Positions 12,071 to 21,358 of a DNA stretch of 64,000 nucleotides are shown here, piece by piece. Every line of letters begins with the position of its first letter. Positions within the stretch are counted from its first letter, which is position 1. The stretch spans positions 3,564,001 to 3,628,000 of the forward strand of contig JARUPY010000398.1 of NCBI GenBank assembly GCA_029817715.1, in the 5' to 3' direction. The position numbers and the translations under genes are program-made. The DNA is from Melastoma dodecandrum (Eukaryota > Streptophyta > Magnoliopsida > Myrtales > Melastomataceae). Below the pieces are notes generated by a model that was not told the DNA's origin, searched no databases, and saw nothing but the letters and a program-made list of their open reading frames with translations.

Positions 12071-13933
12071 ATGTTTCGTGCACGACGGCTCGCCCACGCG
12101 ACCAGTGTCCTCGTTCTCGCTTCATTCGTCTTCGGCGCGGTTCCAGCGAGCGCGGGCGAGGGTGTCGTCTATCTCGATCAGGGTCCCAATTGGGGCACCG
12201 GCGATCGCGCGAGCTTCTACGTCGGCGATCAAGGCTCCGAGATGATCCCGATGGCCTGGATCAAGGCCTTGAAGCACGACGGGCAGGAGTTCCTCGCCGG
12301 CTCCCTGGAGCGTTACGGTTATCTGCCCAATCCGTCGCCCGGCAATCCAAGCGGGCTCCCCGTCGGCTTCACTCTGGCGGACTCGCCTCAGGGGCCGATG
12401 GTCGGGATGAGCTGCGCGGCCTGCCATACGCGGCAGATCACGGCACAAGGGACATCTTATCGGGTCGACGGCGGTCCGGCGATCGTCGACTTCGAGGCGT
12501 TTCTCGCCGATCTCGATGCGTCCGTGCTCGATGTCCTTTCCTCGGACGCCGCGTTTCTTCCATTCGCCGCGGCGGTTCTGGGAACCAAGACGCCGGACCC
12601 TGCCGCAGTGGCGCTGCTCAAGGCCGACGTGACGGTATGGTCCGCGCGCTTCCATACGCTGATTTCCAAGTCCCTGCCCAAGCAGCACCCGTGGGGACCC
12701 TCGCGCCTCGATGCGGTCAGCATGATCTACAATCGACTGACCGGACTCGATCTCGGTCCGAAGCCGACCTATCTCATTCCCGGCAACATCAAGCTGGCCG
12801 ACGCGCCGACGCGTTACCCGTTTCTGTGGAACGCGCCGCGCCAGTCGATGACGCAATGGCCGGGCTTCGCAGACAATGGCAGCGATCTCCTCGCTCTTGC
12901 CCGCAATCTTGGCGAAGTCTACGGGGTCTTCGGACGCTTCCATCCGCAGAAGCCGACGTTCCCGCTCGCGCCGATCAACCGCGAATACAACGCGGACAAT
13001 TCCGCGAATTATACGGGCCTCAACGCGCTAGAGCGTCTCGTCATCAAAATCGGACCGCCACAATGGCCGGCAGCATGGCCGCTTCGGCAAGATCTCGTTG
13101 CGCGCGGCAAGCAGGTCTTCAATCGCACCGACGACCAGGGATGCATCAACTGCCACGGCCAGACCAAAGGTCCGGACCGGATCGGCATCAGCCCCTTCCT
13201 AAATCCGACCTGGGCGACGCCCATCATGGACACGGGCACGGACCGTCATGAATGGGATGTCCTGTATCGCACGGCAGATTCCGGTTCGCTCGAAGGCGCC
13301 TACATCCCATTCCTGACGAAATCGATCTGCAAGCAGGACACGGCGTTCAGCATCCTGTCGACCTCCGTGATAGGGGGCATCATCCAACATTACGCGCCCC
13401 TGCTCACCATGACGGCCGACACGATGAGCGCCGGAGCGATCGCCCCGCAGACGCGTGCAACCGATCGCTTGAACCAAGGCGCCTCTCCCGCGGCCAGTCC
13501 TCTCGTCGCCAGTTCGCAGGCCTTCACCAGCCTTCGACCCGAGCAACTCGTCGAATTGCGCGGCGCCTTCGCCACCCAGACGGCGCAGGCTTGTACGGCT
13601 CCGCCTCCGACTTACGCTTACGAGTCCCGCGTGCTCTACGGCATCTGGGCGGCTGCCCCCTACCTCCACAATGGTTCGGTGCCGACGCTCGCGGATTTGC
13701 TGAAGCCGGCCGCGCAGCGCGCGAAATCGTTCAGGGTCGGTCCGGCCTACGATCCGATCAACGTCGGTCTCGCCGTCGAGCAGACGAAGTTCGACGCCAC
13801 CCTCGTCACGACTGGTTGCGATCAGCTCTCCTCCGGCGACAGCAATTGCGGGCACGAGTATGGCACCAAGCTGCCTGCTGCCGACAAGGAAGCGCTGATC
13901 GAATATCTGAAGGTCATCAAGCCCAACGACTGA
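12071..13933 (+). CDS. Exported di-haem cytochrome c (peroxidase-like), copy 1
   Basis: A 620-residue protein. Residues 1-28 form a Sec signal peptide ending ASA, so the mature protein is periplasmic. Two haem c attachment motifs are visible, CAACH (C115-H119) and CINCH (C358-H362). Their spacing fits the large di-haem cytochrome c peroxidase superfamily that also includes the rubber oxygenase RoxA. The N-terminal LDQGPNWGTGDRASFY...IPMAWIKAL segment and the C-terminal YLHNGSVPTLADLLKP block are shared with its downstream paralogue. AAGGA lies 8 nt before the ATG. The substrate is unknown, and no methylamine-utilisation or nitrogen-oxide genes are adjacent. Confidence 0.82.
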   Translation: MFRARRLAHATSVLVLASFVFGAVPASAGEGVVYLDQGPNWGTGDRASFYVGDQGSEMIPMAWIKALKHDGQEFLAGSLERYGYLPNPSPGNPSGLPVGFTLADSPQGPMVGMSCAACHTRQITAQGTSYRVDGGPAIVDFEAFLADLDASVLDVLSSDAAFLPFAAAVLGTKTPDPAAVALLKADVTVWSARFHTLISKSLPKQHPWGPSRLDAVSMIYNRLTGLDLGPKPTYLIPGNIKLADAPTRYPFLWNAPRQSMTQWPGFADNGSDLLALARNLGEVYGVFGRFHPQKPTFPLAPINREYNADNSANYTGLNALERLVIKIGPPQWPAAWPLRQDLVARGKQVFNRTDDQGCINCHGQTKGPDRIGISPFLNPTWATPIMDTGTDRHEWDVLYRTADSGSLEGAYIPFLTKSICKQDTAFSILSTSVIGGIIQHYAPLLTMTADTMSAGAIAPQTRATDRLNQGASPAASPLVASSQAFTSLRPEQLVELRGAFATQTAQACTAPPPTYAYESRVLYGIWAAAPYLHNGSVPTLADLLKPAAQRAKSFRVGPAYDPINVGLAVEQTKFDATLVTTGCDQLSSGDSNCGHEYGTKLPAADKEALIEYLKVIKPND

Positions 13934-13986
13934 GCGGAATTCGCCGTCAGCGGGCAATTCGCTAAATCGGGCGGCGCGCGTTATCC

Positions 13987-14021
13987 TTGCCTGCGACGGC
14001 TTCGTGAGCCGTCGCAGGCAA
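13987..14021. terminator. Perfect 15-bp hairpin between cytochrome paralogues
   Basis: Bases 13987-14001 and 14007-14021 are exact inverted repeats with a 5-nt loop (TCGTG). The hairpin sits 54 bp after the copy 1 stop and 55 bp before the copy 2 start. No T-tract follows, so it may act as an mRNA 3' stabiliser or attenuator and not as a strong intrinsic terminator. Confidence 0.55.
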
Positions 14022-14075
14022 AGACGCATGCGGGGCTGGCGTAACCGCGCGACGCCGACCATCGAAGGGGTTGGC

Positions 14076-15788
14076 ATGGTCGCTCGCTTGACACGGATCG
14101 CCGCGACAGTCGCGAGCCTTGCCCTCGCTGCGCCAGCCCGCGCAGACGAAGTGACGGCGTCCCTCGACCAGGGGCCGGCCTGGACGGTCGCGCTCCGCGA
14201 GCGCTTCTATGAGGTCGACCAGGGCTCGCGCCTCATCCCGCGCGCCTGGCTCGAGGCGCTGCTGCAGCCGGACGGCTCGCCGTTCCTCGCCGACGGCCTC
14301 GCGCGCTACGGCTATCTCGCCAATCCGGGGGGCAACGGCCTGCCGGTCGGCTTCTCGCTCGCGGACACGGCGCAGGGGCCGTCGGTCGGCATGACCTGCG
14401 CGGCCTGCCATGTGCGCGAGATCCGCGCGCGCGGCGTCACCTATCGCGTCGACGGCGGCCCGGCTTTCGCGGATTTCGGCGCGTTCGTCGGCGATCTCGA
14501 CGCGGCGGCGCTCCGCGCCCTCGCGAGCGAGGCGAGCTTCAAGGCGTTCGCCGACAAGGTCTCGGGGCCGAACGCGACGCCGCAGGAGCGGGACAGGTTG
14601 CGCGAGGAGGTCTCGCTGTGGTCCCGGCGTCTGCACACGCTCGTCGCGCGCTCGTTTCCGAAGGACAAGCCCTGGGGTCCGGCTCGCCTCGACGCGATGG
14701 GACTCATCTACGACTTCCTCGTCGGCACCGACATCGGTCCCGCGCCGACCTACCTCCTGCCCGACAATCTCGAGCGCGCGGATGCGCCGGCGCGCTATCC
14801 ATTCCTGTGGGACGAGTTCCACCAGGATTTCAACCAATGGGGCGGTTTCCAGAAGAACGGCACCGACACGCTGGCGCTGGCCCGCAACCTCGGTGAGGTG
14901 ATCGGCGTCTTCGCGATCTTCCATCCGATGCCGGCCCCGGCCGGCGCGCCGCTCGACCGCGACTATCTCAGCCGGAACACGGCCAACCTTGCAGGTCTCC
15001 AGGCCGCCGAGGAGATGGTGAAGCGCATCGGCGCGCCGAAATGGCCCTGGCCGATCGATGCGGCGCTCGCCGAGCGCGGCGCCGCCATTTTCGCGCGACC
15101 GACCGCCGAGGGCGGCTGCGCCGAATGCCACGCGGTCGCGCCGGGGGAAAAACGCGGATCGGAGCCGACGTGGCGAACGCCGGTGCTCGATGTCGGGACG
15201 GACACGCGCGCCTGGCAGATCCTGCTGCGCCAGGCGAACACGGGATCACTGAAAGGCGCCGACATTCCCGCCTTCTACGGTCCGTTGAAGGGCCGCGACC
15301 TCGCGATCAACATTCTCAAGGTCGCCGTCGTCGGGGCGATCGCGGATGCGCAGGCGCGGCAGGCCGCCGCGCTGGCGAAGGCGAAGGGCTTGCCTCCGCC
15401 GCAGCCCTCGCCCGAAGAAATTGCGGCTGCCGCGAAGCCGAACGGCCCGGTGCCCGCGGGCGCGGCCCCGATCGTCGTCAACGGCTACGAAGCGCGCGTG
15501 CTGCACGGCGTCTGGGCCGCCGCGCCTTTTCTCCACAACGGCTCCGTCCCGACCTTGGCCGATCTGCTGAAGCCCGCCGCCGAGCGACCGGCGAGCTTCA
15601 CCGTCGGCGACGCCTACGATCTTGCGAAGGTCGGCCTCGCCGCAGAGCAGCCGGGCGCCGGCCGCACGCTGCAGACGACGGGATGCGAGGATCGCAATTC
15701 CGGCGACAGGCGCTGCGGCCATGACTACGGAACGCGGCTGCCCGAGGCGGACAAGGCCGCGCTCCTCGAATACCTGAAGAGCCTGTGA
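14076..15788 (+). CDS. Exported di-haem cytochrome c (peroxidase-like), copy 2
   Basis: A 570-residue paralogue of the preceding gene, aligned over its whole length. The signal peptide MVARLTRIAATVASLALAAPARA is the reason for choosing the ATG at 14076, which also has GAAGGGG upstream. Haem motifs are CAACH (C108-H112) and CAECH (C348-H352). It is about 50 residues shorter than copy 1, mainly around the region between the second haem and the LHNGSVPTLADLLKP block. An Ala/Lys/Pro-rich stretch (about residues 445-480) replaces the linker there. Tandem duplication is the simplest explanation. Function is probably periplasmic electron transfer or peroxide/organic oxidation; no substrate can be assigned. 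Confidence 0.82.
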   Translation: MVARLTRIAATVASLALAAPARADEVTASLDQGPAWTVALRERFYEVDQGSRLIPRAWLEALLQPDGSPFLADGLARYGYLANPGGNGLPVGFSLADTAQGPSVGMTCAACHVREIRARGVTYRVDGGPAFADFGAFVGDLDAAALRALASEASFKAFADKVSGPNATPQERDRLREEVSLWSRRLHTLVARSFPKDKPWGPARLDAMGLIYDFLVGTDIGPAPTYLLPDNLERADAPARYPFLWDEFHQDFNQWGGFQKNGTDTLALARNLGEVIGVFAIFHPMPAPAGAPLDRDYLSRNTANLAGLQAAEEMVKRIGAPKWPWPIDAALAERGAAIFARPTAEGGCAECHAVAPGEKRGSEPTWRTPVLDVGTDTRAWQILLRQANTGSLKGADIPAFYGPLKGRDLAINILKVAVVGAIADAQARQAAALAKAKGLPPPQPSPEEIAAAAKPNGPVPAGAAPIVVNGYEARVLHGVWAAAPFLHNGSVPTLADLLKPAAERPASFTVGDAYDLAKVGLAAEQPGAGRTLQTTGCEDRNSGDRRCGHDYGTRLPEADKAALLEYLKSL

Positions 15789-15791
15789 GCC

Positions 15792-16337
15792 TCAGTCGCT
15801 CTGCTGCATCGCCTGGCTGAGCTTGTCGAAATTCGCCTTCACGAGATCGACGTTGCCGGGCAGCGGCTTGTCGGCGTCGCCCTGCTTCAGGGCCTCGTTC
15901 AACTCGCCGAGCGCTTCGCTTTTGTCCTTGGCGGACATCGATTTGTCCGCCTGGACCTCCGCGATCTGCTTCTTCAAAATGGCCGAGGGTCCGACATAGG
16001 ATTTCGTTTCCGGATCGAGGCCCGCGAGCACGAGGCCGACCGAATAGCTGACGTCGGTGTATTGGTCGAGGCTTGAGAAGCCGTGCGCCTTCACGACGGA
16101 GGCGATCTTGGCCTCGGCCTTCGGGTCGGGCTTGTCGGGCGTTCCCGTCTGCGCGCCGTGGAGATCCTTCTGCGCCGCGACGAGATTGTCGATCTGCGCC
16201 TGCGTCACGGCCACCTGCTTCGGCGCCTGTTGCTGGCCGCCGGCGTCCTGCGCGGAGGCGGGCAGGATTGGAGCCAAGGCCGGAAGGCCGCTCGCGAGAA
16301 CCGTGGCCATCAGAGCCGTACGAAGCGTCATCCGCAT
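15792..16337 (-). CDS. Exported protein of unknown function
   Basis: A 181-residue protein with a signal peptide (MRMTLRTALMATVLASGLPALAPILPASA). A predominantly helical, charged mature part follows, with an AQIDNLVAAQKDLHGAQ segment and a KAHGFSSLDQYTDVSYSVGLVLAGLD segment. I do not recognise a characterised family. It is expected to be periplasmic. It converges on the second cytochrome with only 3 nt between the stop codons. A second in-frame ATG two codons later is an equally possible start. Confidence 0.72.
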   Translation of the reverse strand: MRMTLRTALMATVLASGLPALAPILPASAQDAGGQQQAPKQVAVTQAQIDNLVAAQKDLHGAQTGTPDKPDPKAEAKIASVVKAHGFSSLDQYTDVSYSVGLVLAGLDPETKSYVGPSAILKKQIAEVQADKSMSAKDKSEALGELNEALKQGDADKPLPGNVDLVKANFDKLSQAMQQSD

Positions 16338-16430
16338 GAGATCTCTCTCCTCCTGTCCGGCACAAGAACGCCGGGGCGGGGCGGAACCTTACGCGGGAAG
16401 CGGGCGATTCGATGGGCTCTCGGGCCGAAA

Positions 16431-16457
16431 CGAAAAAGCCCCGCGCGAGCGGGGCTT
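16431..16457 (-). terminator. Intrinsic terminator of trxA
   Basis: Read on the - strand, a 9-bp perfect stem (AAGCCCCGC with GCGGGGCTT, 4-nt loop) is followed by TTTCG and further T-rich sequence. It starts 27 nt after the trxA stop codon. Confidence 0.8.
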
Positions 16458-16483
16458 CGTGACAGGATGAGGAGCCGGCGCGA

Positions 16484-16804
16484 TCAGATCGCCGCGTCGA
16501 TCCACTTCTTCAGTTCGCCTTTCGGCGCTGCGCCGACCTTCTGCGAGGCGACCTTGCCGTCCTTGTAGAGCATCAGGGTCGGGATCGAGCGAATGCCGAG
16601 CTTGCCGGCAATCCCCGGGTTCTCGTCGACATTGACCTTCGCGATCTTGACCTTCCCGTCCAGCTCCTTCGCGATCTCCTCGAGCGAGGGACCGATCATC
16701 TTACAGGGGCCGCACCACTCGGCCCAGAAGTCGACGACGACGGGCACGTTCGCGCTCAGGACGTCGGACTGAAAGCTGTCGTCCGTGACTTTGAGGGTGC
16801 TCAT
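16484..16804 (-). CDS. trxA: Thioredoxin 1
   Basis: A 106-residue thioredoxin with the active site WCGPC in the context [18 protein letters not shown] and the cis-proline loop [13 protein letters not shown]. It is the cytoplasmic dithiol reductant for ribonucleotide reductase, methionine sulfoxide reductase and other proteins. Length and all key residues are canonical. A clear intrinsic terminator follows. There is no signal peptide, so it is not a periplasmic relative. Confidence 0.97.
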   Translation of the reverse strand: MSTLKVTDDSFQSDVLSANVPVVVDFWAEWCGPCKMIGPSLEEIAKELDGKVKIAKVNVDENPGIAGKLGIRSIPTLMLYKDGKVASQKVGAAPKGELKKWIDAAI

Positions 16805-16883
16805 AAGGCTACCTTTGACGGAGAATGGCGGACAGTGCAGCCCGCCTTAGATGTGTCCAAAGTAAGAACGGGTGGCAGGGGCG

Positions 16884-17534
16884 TCAAGGTGAGGGGGGCA
16901 GGGCGCGCATCTCCCCTTGAACACGCATCGCGAGGGCGAGGATCGCCTCGACGTCGGCGACAGTGGGCATCGGCGCGCTTGCATCATGGACGGAGACATC
17001 GCGTCTGGCTCGGGCGTCGGTGATCTCACGTCGCGTCGGTTCATCGAGAACCCCGCGTACCACAAGCTCGCGGACGAGACCCGCCGACGCCGCATTCGCG
17101 GGATTGATCCCCTCCTTCGCCGCTGCGTGCGCCAGAAGGTTTTCCAGGGCTGCATAGGCGAAGACGAACGCTTGTACGACAGCCCCGCCACGAAGGAGTT
17201 GACGCACCATGTCGGCGCTCCAGGCAAGGTCAGGTTCCGTAATCGCCTGCGTGTCTGAGACAGCAATCAGCTCGAAGCGCCACCCGGGGTGGGCGGCGAC
17301 ACGATCGGCGATCTCAACGAGATCATTCGAGCCTGGCACTGCGTTTGAGCGCTTGATCTCGACGACGACCTTGTCGTCCGGACGTTCCGCAACGAGGTCT
17401 GGTGAAAGGTCGCGAAGGAAGTCCGGGATGCCTTCAAGATCTCCCCGCTTGTGAACCGCATAGCCGGCCCGACGATAGCGTCGGGCTGCGGCCAGCATTT
17501 CGCTCGTTTCTCGGGACGTGATGGTTGCCTTCAT
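16884..17534 (-). CDS. PD-(D/E)XK-like nuclease-fold protein
   Basis: A 216-residue protein I cannot assign to a named gene. The N-terminal half has SPDLVAERPDDKVVVEIKRS: D46 followed by E59-x-K61. That is the D...ExK core of PD-(D/E)XK restriction-type nucleases; the AHJR-like REase group is the nearest family I can suggest. The C-terminal half is helical (FVFAYAALENLLAHAAAKEG). Its start overlaps the stop of the RusA-like gene by 4 nt, so both nuclease-like proteins are probably made together. Base use looks somewhat less GC-biased than in the neighbouring dnaJ, judged by eye. It could be a DNA-repair factor, a defence component or a decayed mobile-element gene. Confidence 0.62.
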   Translation of the reverse strand: MKATITSRETSEMLAAARRYRRAGYAVHKRGDLEGIPDFLRDLSPDLVAERPDDKVVVEIKRSNAVPGSNDLVEIADRVAAHPGWRFELIAVSDTQAITEPDLAWSADMVRQLLRGGAVVQAFVFAYAALENLLAHAAAKEGINPANAASAGLVRELVVRGVLDEPTRREITDARARRDVSVHDASAPMPTVADVEAILALAMRVQGEMRALPPSP

Positions 17535-17971
17535 AAGGTCAACGTCTCCGGCGAGCGATGGCGATATACACGGATCCAGACAAACTCGCTGCCTTCGATC
17601 AACGCTTCCGCTAATGCGCGCGACATGTAGCGCACTTTATACGCGCCGTTGATATCGTACCAGTCGCTCGCCAGCGCGGCGACCTGCTTGTCGTTTTGGA
17701 ACAGAATGCCTTCGAGAGCGTCCTGGATCGGCTTCGCCACGTTGTCGCGATCGCGACTACGCACTTCGCTGAATTCGCTGAGTTGAATAGCGACTAGCCC
17801 GAAGTCAGCGCACGCTCCCGCAGCAGCTGCTCGCGCTTCCATGGCGATCTTTGCTTGCCATGCCCGCAAACGCTCGCGGTTCTTAGACTGGGCGGATAGC
17901 GCGATTCCGTGAACACAGAACTCGTAGAGAAGCTCGCGGCCCGCGCCAGGGAGGTTTTGCGGTCTCGCCAA
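17531..17971 (-). CDS. RusA-like Holliday junction resolvase
   Basis: A 146-residue protein with a RusA-type signature DRDNVAKPIQDALEG...NDKQV. D74, D76, K80 and D94 line up with the catalytic Asp/Asp/Lys/Asp set of Escherichia coli RusA. RusA proteins cut Holliday junctions and are usually carried by lambdoid prophages. Here no phage genes are visible. The only usable start is TTG at 17971, just 9 nt after the dnaJ stop on the same strand. The downstream partner is a PD-(D/E)XK-like protein with a 4-nt overlap. The family call is good; the role outside a phage is unknown. Confidence 0.72.
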   Translation of the reverse strand: MARPQNLPGAGRELLYEFCVHGIALSAQSKNRERLRAWQAKIAMEARAAAAGACADFGLVAIQLSEFSEVRSRDRDNVAKPIQDALEGILFQNDKQVAALASDWYDINGAYKVRYMSRALAEALIEGSEFVWIRVYRHRSPETLTL

Positions 17972-17980
17972 GCGCCGTAC

Positions 17981-19117
17981 CTACGCCCCGCTGAGGTTCT
18001 CGAAGAAATCCTTCATCTTCGCGAAGAAGCCGGAGGCTTCGGGCTGCGTCTTGTGCGAACTCTCGGTCTCGAACTCGGCGAGAAGCTCGCGCTGGCGGCG
18101 GGTGAGGTTTTGCGGCGTCTCGACGGTCGCCTGGATGTAGAGGTCGCCGACGTCGCGCGAGCGCAGCACCGGCATGCCCTTGGCGCGTACCTTGAACTGC
18201 TTGCCGGACTGGGTGCCCTCCGGGATCTTCACCTTGGCCTCGCCGCCGTCGACGGTGCGCACCGCGATCTCGCCGCCGAGGGCGGCCTGCACCATCGAGA
18301 TCGGGACGCGGCAGAAGAGGTCGGCCCCGTCGCGCTGGAAGAAGGGGTGCGGCTTCGTCGAGACGAAGATGTAGAGGTCGCCAGACGGACCGCCGCGCGT
18401 CCCCGCCTCGCCCTCGCCGGACAGGCGGATGCGCGTGCCGTCCTCGACCCCGGCGGGCACGTTGACCGAGAGCGAGCGCTCGCGCGTGACGCGGCCCGAA
18501 CCCGCGCACTTGTCACAGGGATTGTCGATGGTCTGCCCGCGCCCGTGGCAGGTCGGGCAGGTCCGCTCGATGGCGAAGAAGCCCTGTTGAGCGCGCACGC
18601 GGCCGTGGCCGGCACACATCGAGCAGGTCTTCGGCTTGGCACCGGGCCGCGCCCCGGAGCCCGAACAGGTCTCGCAGGAGACGGAGGTCGGCAGCTTGAG
18701 GCTCGCGGTCTTGCCGTTGAAGGCGTCCTCGAGCGTGATCTCCATGTTGTAGCGCAGGTCCGAGCCGCGCCCGGCGCCGCCGGAGGCGCGGGCGCCGCGC
18801 CGGCCCATCATGTCGCCGAAGAGATCGTCGAAGATGTCGGCCATCGAAGAGCCGAATCCGTCGGCCGGCTGGCCGCCACCGAAGCCGCCGTTCTCGAACG
18901 CGGCATGGCCGAAGCGGTCGTAGGCGGCGCGCTTCTGCCCGTCGGAGAGAATCTGATAGGCCTCGTTCAGTTCTTTGAACTTGGTCTCGGCCGCTTTATT
19001 CCCCGGATTGCGATCGGGATGGTGGACCATCGCCGCCTTGCGGAACGCGGCTTTCAGCTCGACCTCGGTGCAGGTCCGCGAGACGCCGAGAATTTCGTAA
19101 TAATCGGCCTTGGCCAT
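17981..19117 (-). CDS. dnaJ: Chaperone DnaJ
   Basis: A 378-residue type I Hsp40. The J-domain (residues about 1-70) holds the HPD motif in [11 protein letters not shown], which stimulates DnaK ATPase. A Gly/Phe-rich linker (FENGGFGGG) follows, then four CxxCxGxG zinc repeats ([32 protein letters not shown]) and the substrate-binding C-terminal domains. It is complete. It lies 210 bp downstream of dnaK on the same strand, with terminator-like hairpins between, so it may also have its own promoter. Confidence 0.97.
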   Translation of the reverse strand: MAKADYYEILGVSRTCTEVELKAAFRKAAMVHHPDRNPGNKAAETKFKELNEAYQILSDGQKRAAYDRFGHAAFENGGFGGGQPADGFGSSMADIFDDLFGDMMGRRGARASGGAGRGSDLRYNMEITLEDAFNGKTASLKLPTSVSCETCSGSGARPGAKPKTCSMCAGHGRVRAQQGFFAIERTCPTCHGRGQTIDNPCDKCAGSGRVTRERSLSVNVPAGVEDGTRIRLSGEGEAGTRGGPSGDLYIFVSTKPHPFFQRDGADLFCRVPISMVQAALGGEIAVRTVDGGEAKVKIPEGTQSGKQFKVRAKGMPVLRSRDVGDLYIQATVETPQNLTRRQRELLAEFETESSHKTQPEASGFFAKMKDFFENLSGA

Positions 19118-19230
19118 CTCACTCTATTCCTGAGCGCGCCGCCTCGACGGCGTCCGCGCTTGCTCGTCTACCAATCGATGCGGGGCGAATCGTCTTGTGT
19201 CATGAAACCGAGCGCACACAAAAGAAGAAA

Positions 19231-19254
19231 CGCGCCGCCGACGACAGCGGCGCG
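19231..19254 (-). terminator. Terminator-like hairpin downstream of dnaK
   Basis: CGCGCCGC and GCGGCGCG form an 8-bp stem. On the - strand it is followed by TTTCTTCTTTTG, a good T-rich tract. It lies about 75 bp after the dnaK stop and may reduce readthrough into dnaJ. Confidence 0.6.
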
Positions 19255-19284
19255 GGGCGGCGGCGATCCACCTCGGACGAAGCA

Positions 19285-19314
19285 GGACTGACGCTCGACC
19301 TCGAGCGTCAGTCC
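19285..19314 (-). terminator. Perfect 14-bp hairpin immediately after dnaK
   Basis: GGACTGACGCTCGA and its exact reverse complement are separated by only CC. The hairpin begins 14 nt after the dnaK stop. There is no T-tract, so it may protect the dnaK mRNA 3' end or serve as part of a two-hairpin attenuator. Confidence 0.55.
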
Positions 19315-19327
19315 CGCACCCGTCCGC

Positions 19328-19805
19328 TTACGCCGACTTCTTCTCGTCGGGCCCGACTTCCTTGAAGTCGGCGTCGATGACGTCGTCCTTCGCGGGATCG
19401 TTGGCGGGGCCCGCCTCGCCGGGCGCGGCACCGGCGGCCTCACCCTGCGCCTTGTACATCGCCTCGCCGAGCTTCATCGACGCCTGGACGAGCTCGTTCG
19501 TGCGCGTCTTGATCACCTCGACGTCGTCCCCCTCGAGCGCGGTCTTGAGACCGGCGACGGCCGTCTCGATGGCGCTCTTGTCGGCGGCCGAGACCTTGTC
19601 GCCGTAGTCGACGATCGACTTCTCGGCCGAGTGAATCATCGCCTCGCCCTGGTTCCGGGCGTCGACCAGATCACGACGCTTCTTGTCCTCGGCGGCATTG
19701 GCCTCCGCGTCCTTGACCATCTTCTCGATGTCGGAGTCGGACAGGCCGCCCGACGCCTGGATGCGGATCTGCTGCTCCTTGTTCGTCGCCTTGTCCTTGG
19801 CCGTC

Positions 19806-19840
<35 letters not shown>

Positions 19841-20647
19841 CACCTCGATCTGCGGTACGCCGCGCGGCGCCGGCGGAATCCCCATCAGGTCGAAATTGCC
19901 CAGCATCTTGTTGTCCGCCGCCATCTCGCGTTCGCCCTGGAACACGCGGATGGTGACGGCACCCTGGTTGTCCTCCGCCGTCGAAAACACCTGGCTCTTC
20001 TTGGTCGGGATGGTGGTGTTCCGGTCGATGAGGCGGGTGAACACGCCGCCGAGCGTCTCGATGCCGAGCGACAGCGGCGTCACGTCGAGCAGCAGCACGT
20101 CCTTGACGTCGCCCTGCAGCACGCCCGCCTGGATCGCCGCACCCATCGCGACGACCTCGTCGGGGTTGACGCCGGTGTGCGGATCCTTGCCGAAGAAGGT
20201 CTTCACCGCCTCGCGCACCTTGGGCATGCGTGTCATGCCGCCGACGAGGACGACCTCGTTGATCTCGCCCGCCGTCAGGCCGGCGTCCTTCAGCGCCTTG
20301 CGGCACGGCTCGACGGTCTTCTGAATCAGGTCGTCGACGAGCGACTCGTATTTGGAGCGCGAGAGCTTCAGCGTGAGGTGCTTCGGGCCCGAAGCGTCGG
20401 CGGTGATGAAGGGCAGGTTGACCTCGGTCGACTGCGCCGACGACAGCTCGATCTTCGCCTTTTCGGCGGCTTCCTTCAGCCGCTGGAGCGCCAGCTTGTC
20501 CTTGGTGAGATCGATGCCCTCGTCCTTCTGGAAGCCCTGCGCGAGATAATCGACCAGCTTGTTGTCGAAATCCTCGCCGCCGAGGAAGGTATCGCCGTTG
20601 GTGGCCTTCACCTCGAACACGCCGTCGCCGATCTCGAGGATCGACAC

Positions 20648-20682
<35 letters not shown>

Positions 20683-21247
20683 TCGTGCCCGAGCCTTTCT
20701 TGTCGAGGCCATAGGCGAGCGCCGCCGCCGTCGGCTCGTTGATGATGCGCAGCACTTCGAGCCCCGCGATCTGGCCGGCGTCCTTGGTCGCCTGGCGCTG
20801 GGCGTCGTTGAAATAGGCGGGAACGGTGATGACGGCCTGCGTGACCTGCGTGCCGAGATGCGCTTCCGCGGTCTCCTTCATCTTCTGAAGGATGAACGCG
20901 GAGATCTGCGAGGGCGAATATGGCTTGCCGTCCGCCTCGACCCAGGCGTCGCCGTTGGCGGCCTTGATGATTTTATAGGGGACGAGGCCGATGTCCTTCT
21001 TGGTCATCGGGTCGTCGAAGGTGCGGCCGATCAGCCGCTTGATGGCGAAAAAAGTCCGCTCGGGATTGGTGACCGCTTGACGCTTCGCGGGCTGCCCCAC
21101 AAGCCTTTCGCCATCGTCCGTGAACGCGACGATGGAGGGCGTGGTGCGCGCGCCCTCGGAGTTCTCGATCACCTTCGGCGTCGAGCCCTCCATGACGGCG
21201 ACGCAGGAATTGGTTGTCCCGAGGTCGATACCGATGACTTTTGCCAT
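19328..21247 (-). CDS. dnaK: Chaperone DnaK (Hsp70)
   Basis: A 639-residue Hsp70 starting [21 protein letters not shown], the classical phosphate-1 loop of the ATPase domain. Other Hsp70 signatures are [20 protein letters not shown] (here [17 protein letters not shown]) and [12 protein letters not shown]. The substrate-binding domain ([19 protein letters not shown]) and the helical lid follow. It ends in an acidic tail, [18 protein letters not shown]. The frame stays open well upstream but the family start is unambiguous. It works with DnaJ and GrpE in folding and in control of sigma-32. A sigma-32-type promoter lies upstream. Confidence 0.98.
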
Positions 21248-21358
21248 ATGCCGTTGTCCTTTCTTGTCGCGGAACCGCCGGACCCCGGAGCGGTCCAGCC
21301 TATGGGCGGACGTAAGATCGCCCGGTCCCCGATTTTCCTCAGATTGGGTGTGGCTCAG

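Noticed and set aside
19631..21350. Open frame on the + strand running through the dnaK antisense strand into the exported-protein gene
   Set aside because: Only the part from about 21359 carries protein-like features; the rest is antisense of dnaK.
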